Positions 8,902-15,959 of a stretch of DNA of 64,000 bases are shown in pieces. The translations under genes were made by a program, and so were the position numbers. Under the pieces are notes generated by a model. That model saw only the letters and a program-made list of their open reading frames with translations. It did not search any database and was not told the origin of the DNA. The stretch spans positions 310,001 through 374,000 of the forward strand of contig NZ_JABGNA010000003.1 of the NCBI RefSeq assembly GCF_013149275.1. Reading direction: 5' to 3'. Every line of letters starts with the position of its first letter. The first letter of the stretch is position 1. The stretch is from Mucilaginibacter sp. SG564. Its GTDB lineage: Bacteria; Bacteroidota; Bacteroidia; Sphingobacteriales; Sphingobacteriaceae.

Positions 8902-9448
8902 CAGGATGTTTTTGTTTTAACTTTTTTAGAAAATCAGCCTTTTTCATGGCCTTTTTGATAGAATCAAGCTTGTTTGCGGCCTTTTTGATAGAGTCGGCCT
9001 TGTTTACCGGCTTTATGGCTTTGTGAACAGCTTTTTTAATAGAATCGGCCTTATGAGCCATTTTGATAGAATCGGCTTTTAATTCAGCCTTGCGGTTTAT
9101 GGCCTGTAGCTTGTTAACCGAATCGGCCAGGGCTTTGATCCGCTCATCAACCTTATCATATATATCGGTAAGCTTGTCCGGGTATTTGGCATAATAATTC
9201 ATGCTCCTTTTAAAAGTTCCGGAGTCGGTATGGAACCGTTCAAAGGCGGCCAGATAATTGCCCATACCATATTTGTACAGCGTATCCGGTGTTTGCAACC
9301 CAGAGTATAAATGTCCGTCAATGATGTGAATTTCGGTCAGTAAACCAGCCATCGCATCAGGTTTTATAAGTCCGCCGGGCGGTTTATCGTTTTTACAGGC
9401 ACATAAAAGTAGTGATACTGAAAAAAACAAGGTTAAATATTTATGCAT
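8882..9448 (-). CDS. DUF4296 lipoprotein with KADSIKKA repeats
   Basis: The 188-residue protein starts with a lipoprotein signal ending in Cys18 (LCAC) and continues with the DUF4296 domain (about 25-110), a Bacteroidota family of unknown function. From about 115 to 188 the chain is almost only Lys, Ala, Asp, Ser and Ile in a degenerate repeat around ADSIKKA, likely a charged helix. Its end overlaps mutS2 by 20 bases. It should be anchored in the outer or inner membrane facing the periplasm. Confidence 0.85.
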   Translation of the reverse strand: MHKYLTLFFSVSLLLCACKNDKPPGGLIKPDAMAGLLTEIHIIDGHLYSGLQTPDTLYKYGMGNYLAAFERFHTDSGTFKRSMNYYAKYPDKLTDIYDKVDERIKALADSVNKLQAINRKAELKADSIKMAHKADSIKKAVHKAIKPVNKADSIKKAANKLDSIKKAMKKADFLKKLKQKHPDALPKK

Positions 9449-9485
9449 TCTGTAATTTAGCGGCTAATTAAGTAAAATATTCAAA

Positions 9486-9601
9486 GAGCCTCACCCTGCC
9501 CTCTCCATCCCGATAGCCATCGGGAGAAGGTTCAAAAAAGAACAGGGCTAAAGTCCTCTCTCCCGATAGCTATCGGGATGGCGTGTATTTGAGTGAGGCC
9601 C
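9486..9601. repeat. Nested inverted repeat (GCCTCACCC / TCCCGATAGCTATCGGGA)
   Basis: Outer arms GCCTCAC and GTGAGGC enclose two near-palindromes, CCCGATAGCCATCGGGA and TCCCGATAGCTATCGGGA, themselves inverted relative to each other. The element fills the space between divergent DUF4296 and YggS genes. Confidence 0.75.
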
Positions 9602-9628
9602 TTAATAATTAAGCAAATTTACGGATAA

Positions 9629-10315
9629 ATGAGCATTGCAGATAATATCAAAAGTTTAAAAAAAGAAACGGGCCCGGGGGTAACTTTATTGGCGGTGTCG
9701 AAAACTAAACCTGCTGCCGACCTGCAGGAGGCCTATGATGCAGGGCAGCGCCTGTTTGGCGAAAACACCGTGCAGGAGTTGGTAGAGAAATATGAGCAGC
9801 TACCTAAAGATATTAAATGGCACCTGATAGGGCATTTACAAAGCAATAAGGTTAAATATATTGCTCCTTTTGTGAGCATGATCCAATCTGTCGACAGCCT
9901 GAAACTGCTGCATGAGATCAACAAACATGCGGAAAAAGCTGGCCGTATTATAGATTGCCTGTTACAGATATATATCGCCGATGAAGAAACCAAATACGGC
10001 CTGGGTTTTGACGAAGCCATTGAACTGCTGCGCTCAGATGAGTTTGTAACGTTTAATAACGTACGCATTCGCGGACTGATGGGTATTGCCACCAATACCG
10101 ATAACGAAAAACAGATCAAAGAAGAATATTACGAACTGAAGACATTTTTTGACGGCATTAAGCAAAGCTATTTCCGCAAGATAGATACTTTTGATACCCT
10201 GTCGATGGGCATGTCATCAGATTATAAACTGGCCATTGAACAGGGTAGTAATATGGTACGCGTAGGCAGCACCATTTTTGGCAACCGTGTTATTAAGCAC
10301 TGGAAAAATAATTAA
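9629..10315 (+). CDS. YggS family PLP-binding protein
   Basis: YggS/PROSC proteins bind pyridoxal phosphate on a single TIM barrel and keep PLP and amino-acid pools in balance; no enzyme activity is established. The 228 residues match the family. Lys25 in AVSKTKP is the PLP lysine, followed by the family signature FGENTVQE, HLIGHLQSNK and the C-terminal phosphate-binding region MGMSSD and RVGSTIFG. Often the family member lies beside cell-division or proline genes, but here it stands alone with its own upstream repeat. Cytoplasmic. Confidence 0.92.
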   Translation: MSIADNIKSLKKETGPGVTLLAVSKTKPAADLQEAYDAGQRLFGENTVQELVEKYEQLPKDIKWHLIGHLQSNKVKYIAPFVSMIQSVDSLKLLHEINKHAEKAGRIIDCLLQIYIADEETKYGLGFDEAIELLRSDEFVTFNNVRIRGLMGIATNTDNEKQIKEEYYELKTFFDGIKQSYFRKIDTFDTLSMGMSSDYKLAIEQGSNMVRVGSTIFGNRVIKHWKNN

Positions 10316-10430
10316 GTGAGTGGTTAGATTGGGTTGATTAAGTGAGTGGTTGCCCGATCGTCTGAATAGTTTTTCATAATTACAAAAATAAATTTTATTG
10401 GTTTGCAAAACCTAATGAACAATTGAACTA

Positions 10431-10898
10431 ATGAACATCGATATAAGAATTGCCCGCAAAGAAGACTGTCCGCGTTTAATGGAGCTGGTGCATGAATTGG
10501 CCCTTTTTGAAAAAGCGCCCGAAGAGGTAACCGTAAGTCTGCAGGAGTTTGAGGATGCCGGCTTTGGCCCTAAACCTGTTTGGAAGGCTTTTGTTGCCGA
10601 AGCTGAGGGTCAGATAATTGGCTTCGCGGTTTATTATGTACGCTACTCTACCTGGAAAGGCTGCCGCTTATATTTGGAAGACCTGATTATTACCGAACAA
10701 TATCGCGGCAAAGGTGTTGGTAAATTATTATTCAACGTACTAATTGCCGAAGCCAAAGAATTAGGCTTTAGCGGTATGGTATGGCAAGTGCTCGACTGGA
10801 ACGAGCCGGCCATCAATTTTTATAAAAAATACGAAGCCAATATTGAGGCCGGGTGGCTCAATGCCTCCTTATCAAAAGAACAGCTTTTAAACTATTAA
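10431..10898 (+). CDS. GNAT family N-acetyltransferase
   Basis: The 155 residues form one GNAT domain, closest in pattern to the diamine/spermidine acetyltransferase (SSAT2) group: LYLEDLIITEQYRGKGVGKLL contains the acetyl-CoA binding QYRGKGVG loop, and the C-terminal WNEPAINFYKKY is the usual motif. The likely reaction is transfer of acetyl from acetyl-CoA to an amine; the acceptor is not determined. The gene is followed after 3 bases by the RsiV-like lipoprotein and then aspartate kinase, forming a tight three-gene run. Confidence 0.9.
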   Translation: MNIDIRIARKEDCPRLMELVHELALFEKAPEEVTVSLQEFEDAGFGPKPVWKAFVAEAEGQIIGFAVYYVRYSTWKGCRLYLEDLIITEQYRGKGVGKLLFNVLIAEAKELGFSGMVWQVLDWNEPAINFYKKYEANIEAGWLNASLSKEQLLNY

Positions 10899-10901
10899 GC
10901 C

Positions 10902-11708
10902 ATGAAAACCAGCTACCTGTTTTATTTTATCGTTGTTAGTTTCGCTTTCGCGTCATGCCAATGGGGTGTTCCATCAAAGCAGAAGGACACTACCAGTGCC
11001 GACACGCTTTCCTATACCTACAAAAACATACATGAGCGTGCGGCAGATTGCGGCAATAAGCCAGACAGTGCCTGTGCTGTAGTAACCATCAAATACCCGG
11101 TTTTTACAGGGCAGAAAAAGCTGAACGACTCTATCACCCAGAAGATAAGAGGCCTGTTTGCCATGGATGGGCAGCCAGATAGCACCATTGAGCTTATGAA
11201 CAAGGCTTTCTTTAAATCGTACAATGATTTGAAGAAAACTGAGCCCAAACTGGCTATGTATTACAAGCTGAACAGCTATGCCAAAGTGATATTACAGGAT
11301 TCGAGCCTGACAACACTTGAAGTTGGCGGCGATACTTACCAGGGAGGCGCGCATGGTGCCGCTGCTACATTCTTTATCAACTGGGATACTAAAGCTAATA
11401 AAGACCTTACGCTGGATGATATTTTTACTACCGGATACGAAGAAAAACTCAGAACCATCGCCGAAAGCATTTTCAGGAAAGACGAAAAACTGAGCCCTAC
11501 TGCTTCGCTGGCTAATGATTACTTTTTTAAGGATAATAAATTCGCGCTGAATGATAATTTCCTGATCAGCCCTGTCGGACTAAAATTCTTTTATAACTCC
11601 TACGAGATCAAACCTTACGCGGGCGGTACAACAACCCTCATCATCCCCTATTCATCCATCAAATCATTATTACGACCAGGTTCGGTTGTGTCCAAATACA
11701 TCAAATAA
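10902..11708 (+). CDS. RsiV-like lipoprotein (DUF4163/DUF3298)
   Basis: The 268-residue protein has a lipoprotein signal (FASCQ, Cys near 20) followed by a DUF4163-like region and a DUF3298 domain (about 150-265) with the family pattern GGDTYQGGAHG and TFFINWD. In Bacillus RsiV this pair senses lysozyme as an anti-sigma factor; here no cytoplasmic sigma-binding part exists, so a binding role in the periplasm is more likely. The stop codon is directly followed by the ATG of aspartate kinase. Confidence 0.85.
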   Translation: MKTSYLFYFIVVSFAFASCQWGVPSKQKDTTSADTLSYTYKNIHERAADCGNKPDSACAVVTIKYPVFTGQKKLNDSITQKIRGLFAMDGQPDSTIELMNKAFFKSYNDLKKTEPKLAMYYKLNSYAKVILQDSSLTTLEVGGDTYQGGAHGAAATFFINWDTKANKDLTLDDIFTTGYEEKLRTIAESIFRKDEKLSPTASLANDYFFKDNKFALNDNFLISPVGLKFFYNSYEIKPYAGGTTTLIIPYSSIKSLLRPGSVVSKYIK

Positions 11709-12965
11709 ATGCTTGTTTTTAAATTCGGAGGCGCGTCTGTTAAAGATGCCGGTGGCATCATTAACCTGGCCAGCGTTGTTAAAAAATATACAGGGAATCA
11801 GTTACTTATCGTGGTATCGGCCATGGGCAAAACCACCAACGCACTGGAAAGCCTTACCCGGGCCTATGTGGATCAGTCGGACAATATGCACCTCATCTAC
11901 GAAGGCATCAAACAGTACCATTTCGATATCCTGCATGAGCTGTTTGATGCCAAGCACCCGGTGTTTGATGAAATAGCCAACACTTTTGTGGAGATTGACT
12001 GGATGATTGAGGATGAACCCCATGATGAATACGATTTTATTTACGACCAGATCGTATCCATCGGCGAGCTGGTATCTACCCGCATCATCAGTGCATACTT
12101 AAATAAAGAAGGGTTAAAAAACCAATGGCTGGATGTACGTGGCTATATCCATACCGATAATACTTATCGTGAAGGCGCAGTGCAATGGGATAAAACCCGT
12201 GAAAGCATCACCAAAGGCATCCCGGCTTTGCTGGATAAAGGCATTGTTGTAACCCAGGGTTTTTTGGGCGGCACATCTGAGAATTTTACCACCACATTGG
12301 GGCGTGAGGGATCGGACTATACCGCGTCCATCTTTGCATCATGCCTGGGTGCCGAATCGGTAACTACCTGGAAGGATGTGCCCGGTATCCTGAACGCCGA
12401 CCCTAAGTTTTTTACTGATACGGTAAAGTTTGATGAGCTCTCCTATTCCGAAGCTATCGAGATGACCTATTACGGCGCAAGTGTCATCCACCCCAAAACC
12501 ATCAAACCGCTGCAGAATGCCAATATACCCTTGCTGGTTAAACCGTTTTCTGATCCATCGGCGCCGGGGACTATTATTAAGGAAGATGGCGTAAATAGCT
12601 TTGTAAAACCGGTCATCATCCTTAAACAAAACCAGGTGTTGCTGTCGGTATCTTCTAAAGACTATTCTTTTATCACCGAAGATCACCTGAGCGATGTTTT
12701 TGGTCTGTTTGCGCAGAACCAGGTAAAAGTAAACGTAATGCAAACCTCGGCCCTTAGCTTTTCTGTTTGTTTTGACTTTTACGAAGAGCGCTTTGAAAAA
12801 CTGCTGAACAGTTTGCAGCAGGATTTCAAAGTAAAATACAATACCGGCTTAACACTCATCACGGTAAGGCACCATGCCGACGGCGCATTGAAAGAGCTAA
12901 CCAACGGTAAAACTGTGTTGCTGGAACAGGTAAGCAGGAATACGGCGCAGATGGTGTTGAAATAG
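11709..12965 (+). CDS. lysC: Aspartate kinase (monofunctional)
   Basis: Aspartate kinase phosphorylates L-aspartate, the first step to lysine, threonine and methionine. The 418 residues include the N-terminal KFGGASVKD motif, the GREGSDYTA kinase motif and a C-terminal regulatory part (about 300-418) that fits ACT repeats for feedback control. There is no homoserine dehydrogenase domain, unlike ThrA types. The start ATG abuts the stop of the preceding lipoprotein gene. Which end product inhibits it cannot be read from sequence; the symbol is for the function rather than strict orthology. Confidence 0.88.
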   Translation: MLVFKFGGASVKDAGGIINLASVVKKYTGNQLLIVVSAMGKTTNALESLTRAYVDQSDNMHLIYEGIKQYHFDILHELFDAKHPVFDEIANTFVEIDWMIEDEPHDEYDFIYDQIVSIGELVSTRIISAYLNKEGLKNQWLDVRGYIHTDNTYREGAVQWDKTRESITKGIPALLDKGIVVTQGFLGGTSENFTTTLGREGSDYTASIFASCLGAESVTTWKDVPGILNADPKFFTDTVKFDELSYSEAIEMTYYGASVIHPKTIKPLQNANIPLLVKPFSDPSAPGTIIKEDGVNSFVKPVIILKQNQVLLSVSSKDYSFITEDHLSDVFGLFAQNQVKVNVMQTSALSFSVCFDFYEERFEKLLNSLQQDFKVKYNTGLTLITVRHHADGALKELTNGKTVLLEQVSRNTAQMVLK

Positions 12966-12978
12966 AAAAAAAACAAAC

Positions 12979-13065
12979 GCGTCATTGCGAGCGAAGCGTG
13001 GCAATCCCCGATAAGCAGAGCTGCTCTGTAGAGTTAGGGATTGCCACGCTTCGCTCGTAATGACG
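12979..13065. repeat. Palindromic repeat, family 2 (GTCATTGCGAGCGAAG...)
   Basis: GTCATTGCGAGCGAAGCGTG and its complement CACGCTTCGCTCGTAATGAC flank a short centre that contains AGCAGAGCTGCTCT. A hairpin with arms of about 27 bases results. Half a copy is at 3965-4000. Confidence 0.85.
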
Positions 13066-13105
13066 TACGTTTTTCCCGGCTAATTCCCAACAAAAACCTA
13101 CCTTT

Positions 13106-14002
13106 ATGCCTCCTTTTAGCTTCAAAGGGCTATATTTGGGCATGGACGCAATCAAGACAGTAAAAGATGCAATAACTATAGGATTGGGAATATTATCTGC
13201 CGGATTTGGGTTAAAAGGCTTTTTATTATCGAGCCATTTTATTGATGGTGGCGCTACCGGTATAGCCATGCTGATATCGGATATCACACATGCGCCCATC
13301 TCTATACTTATTTTTATTATCAATGTACCTTTCCTTTGGTTGGGCTATAAAAAACTGGGATTGCAGTTCGCTATTAAAAGTACGCTGGCTATTGGTCTGC
13401 TCGCGATAGTTTTGGCTGTGGTTCAGTTCCCCGATGTTACGCATGATAAATTACTTACCGCCGTATTTGGGGGTGTTTTTATAGGTACAGGCAGTGGTTT
13501 GGCCATGCGTGGTGGTGCCGTGCTTGATGGCACCGAAATTGCCGCCGTGCTGGTGAGCAAAAAAACACAACTGCTTAAAGTAAGCGACTTTATTCTGGTA
13601 CTCAACGTGCTTATATTTAGCTTGGCCGCTTTCTTTTTGGGTGTGGAGCCCGCTATGTACTCCATCCTTACTTACATGGCTGCCGCCAAAATGATCGACT
13701 TTATTTTGAACGGTATCGAACAATACTCCGGTATCACCGTCATATCAACCCATAGCGAAGCCATCCGCAAGGCCATTACCGAAACGCTGGGTCGCGGGGT
13801 TACTATTTACCAGGGCAAAAGCGGCTACGGTAAAGATGGGCATATCAATGATCCGCGGGATATTGTTTTTACCGTGGCTACCCGTCTCGAGATCCCTTCG
13901 CTTAAACAAACCATCCTGGGTATCGATCCTAAAGCATTTATTGTACAGCAAAGTATTGACGATACCACCGGCGGATTGCTTAAAAGAAAAGGCCTGCATT
14001 AA
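13106..14002 (+). CDS. YitT family membrane protein
   Basis: YitT proteins have five or six membrane spans (the old DUF161 repeat) and a cytoplasmic DUF2179 domain at the C-terminus. Here hydrophobic spans run from about 20 to 210 and the DUF2179 region from about 215 to 290 with the pattern GVTIYQGKSGYG. The glycine-rich FIDGGATGIAML is typical. Function is not known. The ATG at 13106 is used; a second in-frame ATG at 13142 (MDAIKTVKD) fits the usual family start equally well and may be the true one. Confidence 0.88.
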   Translation: MPPFSFKGLYLGMDAIKTVKDAITIGLGILSAGFGLKGFLLSSHFIDGGATGIAMLISDITHAPISILIFIINVPFLWLGYKKLGLQFAIKSTLAIGLLAIVLAVVQFPDVTHDKLLTAVFGGVFIGTGSGLAMRGGAVLDGTEIAAVLVSKKTQLLKVSDFILVLNVLIFSLAAFFLGVEPAMYSILTYMAAAKMIDFILNGIEQYSGITVISTHSEAIRKAITETLGRGVTIYQGKSGYGKDGHINDPRDIVFTVATRLEIPSLKQTILGIDPKAFIVQQSIDDTTGGLLKRKGLH

Positions 14003-14068
14003 AGAGGAAAGCCGAAGGGTATAATGCCAAAAGCTTTTTCACCGAACGGGTAACAATATATTTTTTCA

Positions 14069-14095
14069 GGTTTTAGCCTTCTGCTTTTAGCTAAA
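14069..14095. repeat. Degenerate GGCTAAA words, inverted, upstream of the porin gene
   Basis: TTTTAGCCTTCTGCTTTTAG reads on the minus strand as AAGCAGAAGGCTAAAA words. The same word is expanded downstream of the porin gene in the opposite sense. Confidence 0.5.
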
Positions 14096-14132
14096 AAAGT
14101 ATTTCTTTTGCAACCTAAACCAAATCATATAC

Positions 14133-14756
14133 ATGAAAAAAATCCTTACCACAACTGCCCTTGTTCTTACAACCCTTACAACTACTTTTGCCCAACAGAA
14201 AAAGGGCGATGTTGAACTGGGTTTCCATGCCGGCTATAGCTATGCCAATGTTAGCAGCGGCAGCCTGGTTAATGCCGATAACAAATCCGGACTTAATGCC
14301 GGTATAGCTGCCGACTTTTACTTCTCGAATCGTTGGAGCCTGAAAACAAAATTAATTTTTGATCAAAAAGGCTGGGGCGATGGCTTTTTTTCCAACGACA
14401 ACAACAATAATTTCAAAACAGACTATCGCTTAAATTACATTACCCTACCGATAATGGCCAATTGGCATTTTGGCAAAAAACGCAACTGGTATCTGAATTT
14501 TGGCCCTTATGTAGGTTATCTGGCAGGCGCCAAGGCAAGCGATATTAGTGTTGATGTAAAGGACTATTTTCACAACACCGACTTTGGGATAGCAGCCGGA
14601 ATTGGAACTAAGATCCGATTATCAGACAACATAAAGCTTCTGCTGGAATATGACGAACAAGCCGGGCTTACCGATATCTTTAAAACAAATCCAGGTTCGG
14701 CTGTCAGAAATGGCCGGGGGAGTTTGAATGTGGGCTTCAACTTTATACTGAAATAA
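14133..14756 (+). CDS. Outer-membrane beta-barrel (PorT-like) protein
   Basis: A 207-residue protein with a signal peptide ending around TTFAQQ (20-22) and alternating hydrophobic beta strands typical of the outer membrane beta-barrel family of Bacteroidota (FHAGYSYANV, GLNAGIAADFYF, YITLPIMANWHFG, LNVGFNFIL at the very end). The final residue pattern ending in a hydrophobic strand fits insertion by BAM. No specific channel function can be given. The gene is monocistronic, with a 14-copy GGCTAAA array just after its stop. Confidence 0.85.
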   Translation: MKKILTTTALVLTTLTTTFAQQKKGDVELGFHAGYSYANVSSGSLVNADNKSGLNAGIAADFYFSNRWSLKTKLIFDQKGWGDGFFSNDNNNNFKTDYRLNYITLPIMANWHFGKKRNWYLNFGPYVGYLAGAKASDISVDVKDYFHNTDFGIAAGIGTKIRLSDNIKLLLEYDEQAGLTDIFKTNPGSAVRNGRGSLNVGFNFILK

Positions 14757-14854
14757 GGCTAAAGGCTAAAGACTAAAGGCTAAAGGCTAAAGGCTAAAGG
14801 CTAAAGGCTAAAGGCTAAAGGCTAAAGGCTAAAGGCTAAAGGCTAAAGGCTAAA
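14757..14854. repeat. Tandem array of the 7-mer GGCTAAA, 14 copies
   Basis: Fourteen head-to-tail copies, unbroken, with one substitution (GACTAAA as the third unit). It starts directly after the porin stop codon and ends at the terminator stem. No spacers, so it is not a CRISPR array. Confidence 0.95.
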
Positions 14855-14890
14855 ACAACAAAAGCGGGTATGCCCCGCTTTTGTTGTTTT
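14852..14890. terminator. Bidirectional terminator
   Basis: A 17-bp perfect stem (AAAACAACAAAAGCGGG with its complement), loop of five, and T or A runs on both sides. It serves convergent porin and KAS III genes. Confidence 0.9.
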
Positions 14891-14903
14891 ATAAGTGCTA
14901 AGC

Positions 14904-15902
14904 TTATCTCAGCTTACCCCATTTTAGCAGGGTGGCACCCCATGAAAACCCGGCCCCAAAGGCCGTCAGTATCATGTTGTCGTTATATTTAAAGTCGTTT
15001 TTAAAATCCCAAAGACAAAGCGGTATGGTGGCAGCAGTTGTGTTCCCGTATCTTTCAATATTCACTTTTACACGCTCGGCAGGCAAACCTAAATGATCCC
15101 CAACGGCATGTATAATGCGGTAATTGGCCTGGTGCGGTATCAGCCAGTTGATATCATCAATAGTCAGGTTATTACGTTCCAGTACGGCTTTGCAGGTATC
15201 TGTCATACCGTTAATGGCGGCTTTAAAAACCACCCGGCCATCCTGGTGAATAAAATGTTTGTTGGCAGCAACACTCTCGGCCGTTGCCGGAACTTTTGAG
15301 CCCCCGCCCGGTACCAGTAAATGCTCCCGGCCTTTGCCTTCGGTTTTAAATACACTGTCAATTAAGCCGGTACCATCAGTAGTAGGTTCAATTAAAACCG
15401 CTCCTGCCCCATCACCAAAAAGTATACAGGTGTTTCTGTCTTTATAATTGATGATAGCGCTGTTCTGGTCGGCACCTACCACAATCACTTTTTTATAACG
15501 GCCGCCTTCCACCAGGCTTGATCCCAGGGTGTAGGCATACAAAAATCCACTACAGGCAGCGTTTACATCTGTTGCCCAGGCATTGGACATACCCACCTTA
15601 TCGCAAACAATGCTGGCAGTTGATAATAATAAATGATCGGGGGTTGATGTGGCGATGATTACACAATCAATTTCATCGGGAGAGACTTTAGTACTATCTA
15701 ATAAATTTTTTATGGCCCAGGTGGCCATATCAGAAGTAGCGAGCGTTTTATCGGTTAAAATTCTTCTTTCCTTTATTCCTGTTCTTGATACTATCCATTC
15801 GCTGTTTGTATCAACCATTTTTTCTAAATCACTGTTACTCAGGATACTATCTGGAACATAACCACCTATACCCGTTATAACTGCGCTGCTCTTTAACTTC
15901 AT
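14904..15902 (-). CDS. 3-oxoacyl-ACP synthase III (FabH-like)
   Basis: KAS III condenses an acyl-CoA with malonyl-ACP to start fatty-acid synthesis. The 332 residues carry the complete triad: Cys117 in NAACSGF, His257 in IPHQAN and Asn287 in ERYGNTTA, plus the FGDGAGAVL motif. It is not in the plsX-fabH-acpP cluster usual for the housekeeping enzyme, so it may be a second copy with another starter unit; a FabH name is therefore withheld. It lies just downstream of metE behind a terminator. Confidence 0.88.
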   Translation of the reverse strand: MKLKSSAVITGIGGYVPDSILSNSDLEKMVDTNSEWIVSRTGIKERRILTDKTLATSDMATWAIKNLLDSTKVSPDEIDCVIIATSTPDHLLLSTASIVCDKVGMSNAWATDVNAACSGFLYAYTLGSSLVEGGRYKKVIVVGADQNSAIINYKDRNTCILFGDGAGAVLIEPTTDGTGLIDSVFKTEGKGREHLLVPGGGSKVPATAESVAANKHFIHQDGRVVFKAAINGMTDTCKAVLERNNLTIDDINWLIPHQANYRIIHAVGDHLGLPAERVKVNIERYGNTTAATIPLCLWDFKNDFKYNDNMILTAFGAGFSWGATLLKWGKLR

Positions 15903-15918
15903 AAATACTAAAATTCTT

Positions 15919-15956
15919 CAAAAAACAGGCAATTATACGGAAATTGCCTGTTTTTG
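15919..15956 (-). terminator. Terminator after metE
   Basis: CAAAAACAGGCAATT pairs with AATTGCCTGTTTTTTG around a 7-base loop and is followed by T residues on the minus strand. It sits 4 bases after the metE stop and just before the KAS III start. Confidence 0.85.
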
Positions 15957-15959
15957 ACG

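Noticed and set aside
14757-14854. CRISPR array
   Set aside because: The 7-mer copies have no spacers and no cas genes are near.
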